A stretch of DNA of 64,000 nucleotides from Alcaligenaceae bacterium (GTDB lineage: Bacteria > Pseudomonadota > Gammaproteobacteria > Burkholderiales > Burkholderiaceae_B): assembly GCA_030538235.1 (NCBI GenBank), contig JAUNUJ010000002.1, forward strand, positions 62,001 through 126,000. Reading direction: 5' to 3'. Numbering within the stretch: the first letter of the stretch is position 1; each line of letters starts with the position of its first letter. This document shows positions 26,612-34,742 of the stretch, in pieces. Position numbers and translations under genes: made by a program. A model generated the notes under the pieces. It was not told the origin of the DNA. It searched no databases and saw only the letters and a list, made by a program, of their open reading frames with translations.

Positions 26612-27506
26612 GCGCACTCAACTCCTCTTCGATATCAGCTGCTTTTTCGACTAACTTGGCGCCCTCACGTATCAGTTGATGACAACCTCGTGCCAAGGGT
26701 GAATGAATCGAACCCGGTATGGCAAACACCTCACGACTATACTCGAGCGCTTGTTTAGCCGTAATCAAGGAACCGCTACGCCGTGCCGCCTCAACCACTA
26801 AGACGCCCTGACTAAGCCCCGCCACAATCCGATTACGCTGTGGGAAATGAAAAGTCGCTGCCTCGGCGCCAAGTCCGTACTCACTCAACAATAAACCACT
26901 ATCGCGAATTCGCACCGCTAAATCAGTATGCTCACCGGGATATACCAAATCCAAACCGGTAGCCATCACGGCAATCGTAGAATTTGGTACCCGTGAAGCC
27001 AAGGCCCCCTCGTGAGCAGCCCTATCAATACCATAGGCCAGACCACTCACTACCGCCCAACCCTTGGCGGCAAAATACCGAGCAAAGGAGCGAGAATTAT
27101 CACTCCCCCCTGACGTAGGATGACGTGAACCGACAATTGCCAGTTTAGGCTTTTTGAGGGTGTCAATTTGTCCTGCATAATAAAGCAGAAAAGGCGCATC
27201 ATGCAGAGCAAATAACTCACTAGGAAAATGCTCATCCGGCCAGGTCAAAATGCCATGAAGCGAACTGCTCTGCAACCACTGCAAAGTAATCTCGATCCGC
27301 TCTTCAATCTCGGTACTAGGTGGCGCACTCAGCTGCCGTGCCAGATTAGGCTGACAATAGGGCTCAAGACTGCTATAAGAAGCGTCAAAAATTAACTGAG
27401 GCAAACCGATTTTACTCAGCAACTCACGACCGGTTACCGAACCGATTCCCGGCTCCATACTGAAACGCAACCACGCTTTAATTTCTTCAACTGAAATGCT
27501 GGACAT
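26586..27506 (-). CDS. dprA: DNA-processing protein DprA (short form)
   Basis: DprA binds incoming single-stranded DNA and loads RecA during natural transformation. The 306-residue protein has the Rossmann-like core: L-A-I-V-G-S-R-H-P-T, G-W-A-V-V-S-G-L-A-Y-G-I-D-R-A-A-H-E-G-A, and FPQRNRIVAGLSQGVLVVEAA. An N-terminal helical part precedes it. The protein ends soon after the core (IREGAKLVEKAADIEEEL), so the C-terminal winged-helix domain found in many DprA proteins is missing. The ATG at 27506 is preferred over a TTG three bases earlier (AAGG 7 bases upstream). It is divergent from def, a common pairing. Confidence 0.93.
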   Translation of the reverse strand: MSSISVEEIKAWLRFSMEPGIGSVTGRELLSKIGLPQLIFDASYSSLEPYCQPNLARQLSAPPSTEIEERIEITLQWLQSSSLHGILTWPDEHFPSELFALHDAPFLLYYAGQIDTLKKPKLAIVGSRHPTSGGSDNSRSFARYFAAKGWAVVSGLAYGIDRAAHEGALASRVPNSTIAVMATGLDLVYPGEHTDLAVRIRDSGLLLSEYGLGAEAATFHFPQRNRIVAGLSQGVLVVEAARRSGSLITAKQALEYSREVFAIPGSIHSPLARGCHQLIREGAKLVEKAADIEEELSALNLPERAG

Positions 27507-27652
27507 CAAAAAACCTTAAGTAAAAAATCATCGTCTACTATCAATTCGTCTATTTTGCCATTTCCATTAAAAACAATTCGTACTTTGGTCAAAAACATCC
27601 ATCGCTAAAATGTTAAAATGATTAGATCTATTGATTTTTTATTTATTAAATA

Positions 27653-28177
27653 ATGGCATTATTACCTATTCTTAAGTACCCTGACCCCCGTTTGCACAAG
27701 ATAGCTAAAGCGGTTCAGGAAGTTGATGACCGTGTTCGTCAAATCGTCAAGGATATGACTGAGACCATGTACGCTGCCGAAGGCATTGGCCTAGCTGCGA
27801 CTCAGGTCGATATTCATGAGCGCATCGTAGTGATTGATATCTCCGAAGAGCGTGACGACTTATTGGTGCTGATTAATCCCCAAATTACCGCTCGTAGCGA
27901 TGACAAAATTATTTTCGAAGAGGGTTGTTTGTCCGTACCCGGTATCTATGACAAGGTCGAGCGTTCCTCTGAAATCACTGTCGAAGCCTTAAACGAACAA
28001 GGTGAGATGTTTAGTCTTGAAGCTGATGGTCTATTAGCAATCTGTATTCAACATGAACTAGACCACTTGGTGGGCAAGGTATTTGTCGAACACCTTTCAA
28101 GCTTAAAGCAAAATCGCATCAAAACCAAAATCAAAAAAGCTGAACGCGAAGCCAAAAAAGAGGCGCAACAGGTTTAG
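27653..28177 (+). CDS. def: Peptide deformylase
   Basis: Def removes the formyl group from the N terminus of new proteins. The 174-residue protein has all three metalloprotease motifs: G-I-G-L-A-A-T-Q (44-51), E-G-C-L-S-V-P (cysteine 92, metal ligand) and Q-H-E-L-D-H (H134, E135, H138). A basic Lys-rich tail ends the protein. The usual partner fmt does not follow; the gene is closed by a bidirectional terminator. No clear ribosome site precedes the ATG (AT-rich upstream). Confidence 0.97.
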   Translation: MALLPILKYPDPRLHKIAKAVQEVDDRVRQIVKDMTETMYAAEGIGLAATQVDIHERIVVIDISEERDDLLVLINPQITARSDDKIIFEEGCLSVPGIYDKVERSSEITVEALNEQGEMFSLEADGLLAICIQHELDHLVGKVFVEHLSSLKQNRIKTKIKKAEREAKKEAQQV

Positions 28178-28212
28178 TCTCCACTCAGATTACCTTTCGC
28201 TAGAGCACAAAC

Positions 28213-28255
28213 AAGCAAAAGGGCACACCGATTGGGTGCGCCCTTTTGCTTCTTT
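28213..28255. terminator. Bidirectional terminator between def and the ABC/ligase operon
   Basis: A 17-bp stem (AAGCAAAAGGGCACACC with GGTGCGCCCTTTTGCTT, one mismatch) sits between the convergent def gene and the end of the minus-strand operon. It has A-rich and T-rich flanks on both sides and should stop transcription from both directions. Confidence 0.88.
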
Positions 28256-28269
28256 AAAACAGCGTGCGG

Positions 28270-29568
28270 CTATTCGTAATCGCGACTATCTTGAATTACT
28301 AAGCCATCGTTTGGTAGCGAACCCGTTCCAACCACCTCAATGGCTGTACGTAGTTTCACCACTTCACGAGCCTCGGCCTCGGCTTTGGCAATCCAAGCCT
28401 CATCGGCCGCCTCTGCACGCTCTAGTTGCAAGACTAGGTTATCACTACCGACCTTGCCATTTGCCACCATACGCGCTTTGCTAACGCCGTCTAGACGCTT
28501 ACTTAACTCTGCCACATGTTCAGGGTGAACAAACATGCCGCGTACCTTAATGCTTTGATCCGCACGCCCCATCCAACCCTTGATGCGGCGGTTAGTACGT
28601 CCACATGAGGAAGGCTCACTTAAAATCATGGACATATCACCGGTACCGAATCGTAGCAATGGATAATCCGGGTTCAGGGTGGTTACCACCACCTCGCCCA
28701 CCTCGCCATCGGCTACCGGATCATTGGTGCCGGGACGCACAATTTCAAGAATAATATCCTCAGCAATGACTAAACCGTCACGGGCCGATGTTTCATAAGC
28801 GATTAGCCCTAAATCTGCCGTACCGTAGCATTGATAACCATCAACACCGCGTTCGGCAAACCATTGTTGCATAGTCGGCGTAAAAGCTTCACCGGTAAAG
28901 AGAGCATGCTTTAAGCTATCGAGCTTTTCGCCCATCTCCTCAGCTTTTTCCATAATGATCTTTAAAAAGCTGGGGGTACCTGTGTAGGCATCCGGACGCA
29001 AATCAAGCATTGTCTTAACCTGTAGCTCTGTCTGCCCGATACCGCCCGGGAAAACTGAACATCCTAGGGCTAGAGCACCGCTCTCAAGCATATTACCCGC
29101 CGGGGTAAAGTGATAAGAGAAACAATTATGCACTAGCATCCCGGGACGCACACCGGCCGCATAAAGCGCCTGAGCCATACGCCAATAATCCGGGCGGTTA
29201 GTATCCAGCTCATAAATAGGGCCGGGTGAACCGTAAACTCGTGCTACCTGGCCCCAAGAAACTGGGGCAAAACCACCAAAAACGCCTTCGCCAACCTCTG
29301 CGGCACCACGTAGCGCATGTTGTTGCTGCATTAAGGTGGACTTTCGTACCACCGGAATTGCAACTAAATCCTCACGCGCTTGTAATGTGCCAATTTCGAT
29401 ACCATCAAGCTGTTCTGCTAATCTGGGCGTTGTCGACATCAATTCGCGCAGATTATGACGCAATTGAGAAAAAAGCTCGAACTCTCGCTCTTCAGTCCCA
29501 CGTGTTTCACGCGCACTATAGTATGGTGAGGAATGTTCACTGACACGACGCTTAACAGTGTTATCCAT
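28270..29568 (-). CDS. Phenylacetate-CoA ligase-like protein with altered P-loop
   Basis: A 432-residue adenylate-forming enzyme of the PaaK group, last gene of the ABC operon. Late motifs are conserved: YGTADLG, PLLRFGTGDM, and GRADQSIKVRGMFVHPEHV, with a C-terminal ACT-like fold expected. The Gly/Ser/Thr-rich ATP-phosphate loop (usually SSGTTGKPT) is replaced at the equivalent place (about residue 110) by VYGSPGPIYE. So the ATP-using half-reaction may differ, or the protein may be a carrier or regulator. AAGGAG lies before the ATG; livF-type ends 13 bases upstream of this start. Its acid substrate is unknown. Confidence 0.82.
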   Translation of the reverse strand: MDNTVKRRVSEHSSPYYSARETRGTEEREFELFSQLRHNLRELMSTTPRLAEQLDGIEIGTLQAREDLVAIPVVRKSTLMQQQHALRGAAEVGEGVFGGFAPVSWGQVARVYGSPGPIYELDTNRPDYWRMAQALYAAGVRPGMLVHNCFSYHFTPAGNMLESGALALGCSVFPGGIGQTELQVKTMLDLRPDAYTGTPSFLKIIMEKAEEMGEKLDSLKHALFTGEAFTPTMQQWFAERGVDGYQCYGTADLGLIAYETSARDGLVIAEDIILEIVRPGTNDPVADGEVGEVVVTTLNPDYPLLRFGTGDMSMILSEPSSCGRTNRRIKGWMGRADQSIKVRGMFVHPEHVAELSKRLDGVSKARMVANGKVGSDNLVLQLERAEAADEAWIAKAEAEAREVVKLRTAIEVVGTGSLPNDGLVIQDSRDYE

Positions 29569-29581
29569 ATAATGCCTCTCC

Positions 29582-30436
29582 TTAGGCTAACCAACGCTTA
29601 CGACGACGATAAAACTTACCCTCACGGAAGCTTTTACGATCGCCACTTTCAAGACCTAGATAGAACTCTTTTACATCATCATTGTTTAAGAGCTCTTCGG
29701 CGGTACCATCGAGCATCACACGTCCACTCTCCAGGATATAACCGTAGTCAGAGTAACGTAAAGCGATATTAGTGTTTTGTTCGGCTAATAAGAAGCTCAC
29801 ACCTTCGCGAGTATTTAAATCACGAACGATTTCAAAAATCTCAACCACAATTTGAGGAGCTAAACCCATTGATGGTTCATCTAAGAGAATCATCTCTGGA
29901 TTAGCCATCAATGCACGACCAATGGCCGCCATTTGTTGCTCACCACCTGAAGTGTAACCGGCTTGGCTGGTGCGGCGCGTTTTAAGGCGCGGAAAATACT
30001 GATACACCATATCCAAACTTGCTTCTAAATCGCCTCGACTGATATTGCGTGTATAGGCACCGGTAAGAAGGTTCTCTTCAATCGTCAAGTGCTCAAAGCA
30101 ATGACGACCTTCCATCACCTGAATCACACCACGTTTAACTAAATCGGCTGGGGTTAAATTCTGAATTTCCTCGCCTTTGTAGCTAATGGTGCCTTTGGTG
30201 ACCTCTCCACGCTCACTTTTCAGCAAGTTGGAGATCGCACGCAAGGTGGTGGTTTTACCAGCGCCGTTGGCGCCTAATAAAGCAACAATTTTCCCCTTTG
30301 GTACGACTAGAGAAACCCCCCTTAACACCAAAATAACGTGGTTATAAATTACCTCAATGCCATTGACGTCCAGTACGATCTCAGCTTCTGGGACTGCAAC
30401 GGCAGCTTGGTCCTGCTGTGTTATTTGGCTCTGCAT
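29582..30436 (-). CDS. Branched-chain-type ABC transporter ATPase (LivF family)
   Basis: One of two ATPases that drive the importer. The 284-residue protein has Walker A G-A-N-G-A-G-K-T-T, the Q-loop, the ABC signature T-S-G-G-E-Q-Q-M (slightly varied from LSGGQ), Walker B M-I-L-L-D-E-P-S-M-G-L-A-P and the switch histidine region replaced by LLAEQNTN, as in LivF. The ATG at 30436 is used because GGAGG lies 6 bases upstream; an earlier in-frame start would add four residues. A basic C-terminal tail (KFYRRRKRW) is present. It lies between the binding protein and the PaaK-like gene. Confidence 0.92.
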   Translation of the reverse strand: MQSQITQQDQAAVAVPEAEIVLDVNGIEVIYNHVILVLRGVSLVVPKGKIVALLGANGAGKTTTLRAISNLLKSERGEVTKGTISYKGEEIQNLTPADLVKRGVIQVMEGRHCFEHLTIEENLLTGAYTRNISRGDLEASLDMVYQYFPRLKTRRTSQAGYTSGGEQQMAAIGRALMANPEMILLDEPSMGLAPQIVVEIFEIVRDLNTREGVSFLLAEQNTNIALRYSDYGYILESGRVMLDGTAEELLNNDDVKEFYLGLESGDRKSFREGKFYRRRKRWLA

Positions 30437-30469
30437 AACAACCTCCAACTACTATTTACTGATGTTAAA

Positions 30470-31804
30470 TTACTCTACTGCAGAGCAATCACGAGGGGTA
30501 ATGCCTTTAGACTCGGCATACTTCTTGGCTTCTTCCATGACGATTGGACCAATGAACTCTTGATCACCTTGCATCCAGTCAGAGATAACCTCCCACTCAG
30601 AACCGTTCCACTGTGCAATACGAGCCCAGTCACCGCCTACGTGGTCTTCACATGTGGTGCGTACAGGACGTACCATGCCGGCCATACCGGTTTCTTCTAA
30701 GCGAGCCTCATCAATGTTAAGGTTTTCAAAACCCCAACGAATTTGCTCTGATGTCATGTGCTGACCGACACCGAATTTCTCTTGTGCTGTACGAATCGCT
30801 TCAACAGTCAAGAAAGAAATCATCATGCCGCGGTTATAGGCCGTAGTACCGTGAGTACCATTGCTCTTACCCATGCCCTTGCCTTTACCGAACACCTCGT
30901 CTTCAAGTTTTTGGTAAACCCCGAAGTCCTTGCCGACTGAGTTATGTAAGGTGATGGTTTTGTAACCTTTAGCGACTTGAGCGATGTCTTTTACATCGTT
31001 CTCAGAACCAGCCCACCAGATAGCAAGCATTTTGTCGCGCGGATAACCGGTCGCTTGTGCTTCACGAATCGCCGTTGGTGTCATCACACCGGCACTCCAT
31101 AAGATCACATGATCAGGACGACGCTGACGAATTTGCAACCAAGTAGATTTTTGCTCTACACCTGGCGCTGTTACCGGATAAAGCTGTAACTCGAAGCCAT
31201 GCGCTTCAGCACGCTTTTGTAAAAGAAGGATTGGCTCCTTACCGTATGGGGAGTCATGATAGACAAAGGCGATTTTTTTGCCTTTTAACTGGTCTAAACC
31301 GCCCATTTGCTCGGCGATATGTTGAATCGCAACGTCAGAAGACGTCCAATAGGTACCTAATAATGGGAAATTCCACTCAAAATACGCACCGGCAGCAGAC
31401 TGTGATAAACCGTAACCGGTTGTCTGAACAGTTACCTTGTCAGTCGGTGCTCTATCGGTTACCGCAAAAGTAATGCCGGTAGACTGCGTATCAAAAGCAG
31501 CAGCACCGCCATTAGCGTGCTTCATGCGCTCATAGCACTCCACACCACGGTCCGTAGCATAGGAAGTTTCGCACTCCTCAAAGCGAACTTTTACGCCATT
31601 AATACCGCCTTGCGCGTTAACCAACTCAAGATAATCGATCTTACCGTCACCCCAGGCAATGCCTAATGGTGCAAATGAACCGGTACGATAAGTTAATAAA
31701 GGAATATACTGCTCAGCGGTTTGTGCCTTAAGCGCAGCACTGACACCGAAAGTACCGGCAACAACCATTGAGGCTGCTAATGTTTTTACAATAAATTTCT
31801 TCAT
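30470..31804 (-). CDS. ABC transporter periplasmic substrate-binding protein (LivK-like)
   Basis: The ligand-capturing protein of the importer. The 444-residue product starts with a Sec signal (MKKFIVKTLAASMVVAGTFGVSAALKAQ, cleavage near residue 28) and has the type I periplasmic binding fold: YRTGSFAPLGIAWGDG, LVNAQGGINGVKV, GKKIAFVYHDSPYG. It is longer than amino-acid-binding LivK proteins, more like binding proteins seen next to acyl-CoA ligases. Cysteines in FEECET, VECYERM, TTCEDH and PRDCSAV suggest disulfides. CAGGAGACA precedes the ATG. The ligand is unknown; an aromatic or fatty acid is a guess from the ligases alongside. Confidence 0.9.
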   Translation of the reverse strand: MKKFIVKTLAASMVVAGTFGVSAALKAQTAEQYIPLLTYRTGSFAPLGIAWGDGKIDYLELVNAQGGINGVKVRFEECETSYATDRGVECYERMKHANGGAAAFDTQSTGITFAVTDRAPTDKVTVQTTGYGLSQSAAGAYFEWNFPLLGTYWTSSDVAIQHIAEQMGGLDQLKGKKIAFVYHDSPYGKEPILLLQKRAEAHGFELQLYPVTAPGVEQKSTWLQIRQRRPDHVILWSAGVMTPTAIREAQATGYPRDKMLAIWWAGSENDVKDIAQVAKGYKTITLHNSVGKDFGVYQKLEDEVFGKGKGMGKSNGTHGTTAYNRGMMISFLTVEAIRTAQEKFGVGQHMTSEQIRWGFENLNIDEARLEETGMAGMVRPVRTTCEDHVGGDWARIAQWNGSEWEVISDWMQGDQEFIGPIVMEEAKKYAESKGITPRDCSAVE

Positions 31805-31908
31805 CCTTGTCTCCTGTAAATGAAGTCATTGTTTTAATTAAGTGTGTACAACATTTTTTAGTTTTAAAAATTTCGCTCTTCTTAACGTAGCTGTTGTTAA
31901 ATTTTTGA

Positions 31909-32973
31909 TTAATGCGGGAATGGCCAGATTCTGAGTTTCTCGCGTGCGATTGCCCATAGTCTCGCTAAACCATGCGGTTCAACAATTAGGAAAAACACGA
32001 TTAAAGAACCGAAAATCATATGTTCAATATGCGCTGCCGTATCAACCGGGATATTCAGACCGAAAAGCTCCGGAATACGTGTTAGTAAAATCGGTAGCAG
32101 CACAATAAAACCTGCACCAAAGAAACTACCCGCAATTGAACCCAGACCACCGATAATCACCATAAATAAAAGCTGCAATGAACGGTTCAAGTCAAAAGCC
32201 AGAGGCTCCCAAGAACCTAAGTGCACATAACCCCATAGACCGCCGGCAATACCGATAATAAATGAGCTCACAGCGAAAGCACTTAGCTTAGCGTACATCG
32301 GACGAATACCAATTACTGAGGCAGCCACGTCCATATCACGAATTGCCATCCACTCACGACCAATCGCACCACGCACCAAGTTTTTAACCAATAGCGCTAA
32401 CACAATGACCACCAAGAGCACAAAGATATACTTTTGAACCGGTGTCTGTACAGGCAATCCGAAGAAATCTAAACGAGCCACTGATACACTACCGGAAGCC
32501 GAGTAATTGGTCAGATAAGGAATTCTTAAAAAGGCCCAATCCACAAAGAACTGTGCAGCTAATGTGGCGACAGCCAGATAAAGACCACGAATTCTTAAGC
32601 TTGGAATACCAAAGATAATCCCGAAAAGCATCGCTCCAAAACCGCCAATCAGCAGTTGGAAGATAAAGGGAATCTCCGGAATACGCACACCGAAATTCCA
32701 AGCGACATAGGCACCTACCGCCATAAAGGCGCCACTACCTAATGAAATTTGTCCGCAATAACCGACTAAGACATTTAAGCCAATCGCTGCTAAAGACAAA
32801 ATAATAAAAGGAATTAAAATTGCACTTAAAAAGTAGTTGCTGGCGATAAACGGCACAACAAATAAGGCAAAGGCAATTATTGCTAAAATCGCGATGCGAT
32901 CTTGGCGAATCGGGAAAATCTGCTGATCCGCTCTGTAACTGGTTTTAAATTGACCATTTTCACGGTAAAACAT
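31909..32973 (-). CDS. Branched-chain-type ABC transporter permease (LivM family)
   Basis: One of two membrane subunits of the importer. The 354-residue protein has about ten hydrophobic segments beginning with AILAIIAFALFVVPF, and the LivM hallmarks GLNVLVGYCGQISLGSGAF and the EAA-like cytoplasmic loop REWMAIRDMDVAASVIGI that contacts the ATPases, then MVIIGGLGSIAGSFFGA. AAGGAGTATA precedes the ATG. It sits 27 bases after livH-type. A 104-base gap to the binding-protein gene has no terminator I can see. Confidence 0.93.
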   Translation of the reverse strand: MFYRENGQFKTSYRADQQIFPIRQDRIAILAIIAFALFVVPFIASNYFLSAILIPFIILSLAAIGLNVLVGYCGQISLGSGAFMAVGAYVAWNFGVRIPEIPFIFQLLIGGFGAMLFGIIFGIPSLRIRGLYLAVATLAAQFFVDWAFLRIPYLTNYSASGSVSVARLDFFGLPVQTPVQKYIFVLLVVIVLALLVKNLVRGAIGREWMAIRDMDVAASVIGIRPMYAKLSAFAVSSFIIGIAGGLWGYVHLGSWEPLAFDLNRSLQLLFMVIIGGLGSIAGSFFGAGFIVLLPILLTRIPELFGLNIPVDTAAHIEHMIFGSLIVFFLIVEPHGLARLWAIAREKLRIWPFPH

Positions 32974-32999
32974 TTTTTATACTCCTTAGGCCTTAGATA

Positions 33000-33929
33000 C
33001 TAAACACGGTCGATAATTTTCTCGCCGAATAAGCCCTGTGGTCTGAATAATAAGAACACTAAAGCTAGTACATAGGCGAACCAGTTTTCGATACCACCAC
33101 CCAAGAAGGGACCCAAATAAGCTTCTGAGAGCTTTTCGCCGACGCCGATGATCAAACCACCGATAATCGCCCCCGGAACTGAAGTTAAACCACCAAGAAT
33201 AACCACCGGCAAGGCACGTAAGGCAGCGGTTGACAGCGTAAAGGATACGCCGAACTTGGAGCCCCAGATAATACCTGCAACCAGTGCTACCACACCGGCC
33301 ACCGCCCACACAATAATCCAGATTCTATTTAATGGAATACCGATTGACTGGGCGGCTTGGTGATCATCCGCTACCGCACGTAAAGCACGACCGGTTGGCG
33401 TAAACTGGAAGAATAAAGCCAACGTTGCTACGAGAGCAGCCGCAATTGCCGCAGCAGTCAAGTCCTCGAGACTGAGTAAAATACCCCCCTCAAAGATGCC
33501 ATCCAGAACAAATAACGGATCCTTAGGCATACCCACATCAATGGTATACATTGCACTACCGAACAGGGTCTGACCGAAGCCGTCTAGGAAGTAACTGATA
33601 CCTAAAGTCGCCATCAACAGCGCTGTTGCCTCTTGGTTGACTAAGTGCCGCAGCACAAAACGCTCAATAGCAATAGCAAAGAGAACCATAAGGAAGGCAC
33701 TAATGATAAAGGCAAGTATATTGGCCAAAATCAAACTTTCAAACCCTAGCCACTGTGGCAACCAAGATGAGAAGCGAGCCATCGACAAGGCGGCCACTAG
33801 GACCATGGCACCCTGAGCAAAGTTAAAGACACCGGATGCTTTGAAAATCAGCACAAAGCCCAGTCCGATTAAGGCGTACATCATGCCACTCATGAGGCCG
33901 CCAAATAGTGTTTCTAAAAAATAAGACAT
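33000..33929 (-). CDS. Branched-chain-type ABC transporter permease (LivH family)
   Basis: The second membrane subunit, 309 residues. It has the LivH pattern: LFGGLMSGMMYALIGLGFVLIFKASGVFNFAQGA near the N terminus, about eight membrane segments, the ATPase-contact loop GRALRAVADDHQAAQSIGI, and VILGGLTSVPGAIIGGLIIG. AAGGAGAGG precedes the ATG, and it starts 12 bases after the LivG-type ATPase gene. Confidence 0.94.
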   Translation of the reverse strand: MSYFLETLFGGLMSGMMYALIGLGFVLIFKASGVFNFAQGAMVLVAALSMARFSSWLPQWLGFESLILANILAFIISAFLMVLFAIAIERFVLRHLVNQEATALLMATLGISYFLDGFGQTLFGSAMYTIDVGMPKDPLFVLDGIFEGGILLSLEDLTAAAIAAALVATLALFFQFTPTGRALRAVADDHQAAQSIGIPLNRIWIIVWAVAGVVALVAGIIWGSKFGVSFTLSTAALRALPVVILGGLTSVPGAIIGGLIIGVGEKLSEAYLGPFLGGGIENWFAYVLALVFLLFRPQGLFGEKIIDRV

Positions 33930-33941
33930 GTTGGCCTCTCC

Positions 33942-34730
33942 TTACTCTTGAGCACCAAGATACGCACGAATAACCTCTTCGTTGTTGCGTACCTCATCAG
34001 GCGTTCCGTCACCAATCTTTTTACCGTAGTCAAGAACCACCACGCGATCGGAAATATCCATAACAACACCCATATCGTGCTCAATTAAAACAATTGTCGT
34101 ACCGAATTCGTCGTTAACATCAAGGATAAAGCGAGACATATCCTGCTTTTCCTCGATATTCATACCGGCCATCGGCTCGTCTAAGAGTAGGAGTCTTGGT
34201 TCCATTGCCAACGCTCTACCCAAGTCCACACGCTTTTGCAAACCGTAAGGTAAGCGACCTACCGGAACTTTACGGTAAGCTTGAATTTCCAAGAAATCAA
34301 TGATGTTTTCTACAAACTCACGGTGTCGTGTTTCTTCTTTTTCGGCTCCAAAAACTCGGAAAGCCTGAGATAAGATATTGGACTTCATGCGCAGGTTGCG
34401 ACCCGTCATGATGTTGTCCAACACACTCATCCCCTTGAACAGAGCCAAGTTCTGGAAGGTACGACCAATCCCTCTGGTCGCCGCGCGACGCGGTGTCATT
34501 TTTTCGAACACCACACCATCAAGGGTGATTTTGCCCTCTTGCGGTGTATACACACCGTTAATAACGTTAAGCATGGAGCTCTTACCGGCGCCGTTAGGGC
34601 CGATAATGGCACGAATTTCATGCTCTCTAATGTTGAAAGAAATATTTGTAAGTGCCTTTACCCCACCAAAAGAAAGCGAGATGCTATCTAGGTCCAGGAT
34701 AACCTCACCAATTCGACGTTGATGCTGCAT
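33942..34730 (-). CDS. Branched-chain-type ABC transporter ATPase (LivG family)
   Basis: The first ATPase of the importer, 262 residues. Walker A reads G-P-N-G-A-G-K-S-S, followed by TFQNLALFKGMSVLDNIMTG, the signature region LPYGLQKRVDLGRALA (LivG proteins often have YGxQRR), Walker B LLLLDEPMAGM and the switch histidine in VLIEHDMGVVMDISD. It begins 12 bases after the acyl-CoA ligase gene with AGGGGGCGC before the ATG. Confidence 0.94.
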   Translation of the reverse strand: MQHQRRIGEVILDLDSISLSFGGVKALTNISFNIREHEIRAIIGPNGAGKSSMLNVINGVYTPQEGKITLDGVVFEKMTPRRAATRGIGRTFQNLALFKGMSVLDNIMTGRNLRMKSNILSQAFRVFGAEKEETRHREFVENIIDFLEIQAYRKVPVGRLPYGLQKRVDLGRALAMEPRLLLLDEPMAGMNIEEKQDMSRFILDVNDEFGTTIVLIEHDMGVVMDISDRVVVLDYGKKIGDGTPDEVRNNEEVIRAYLGAQE

Positions 34731-34742
34731 TATGCGCCCCCT

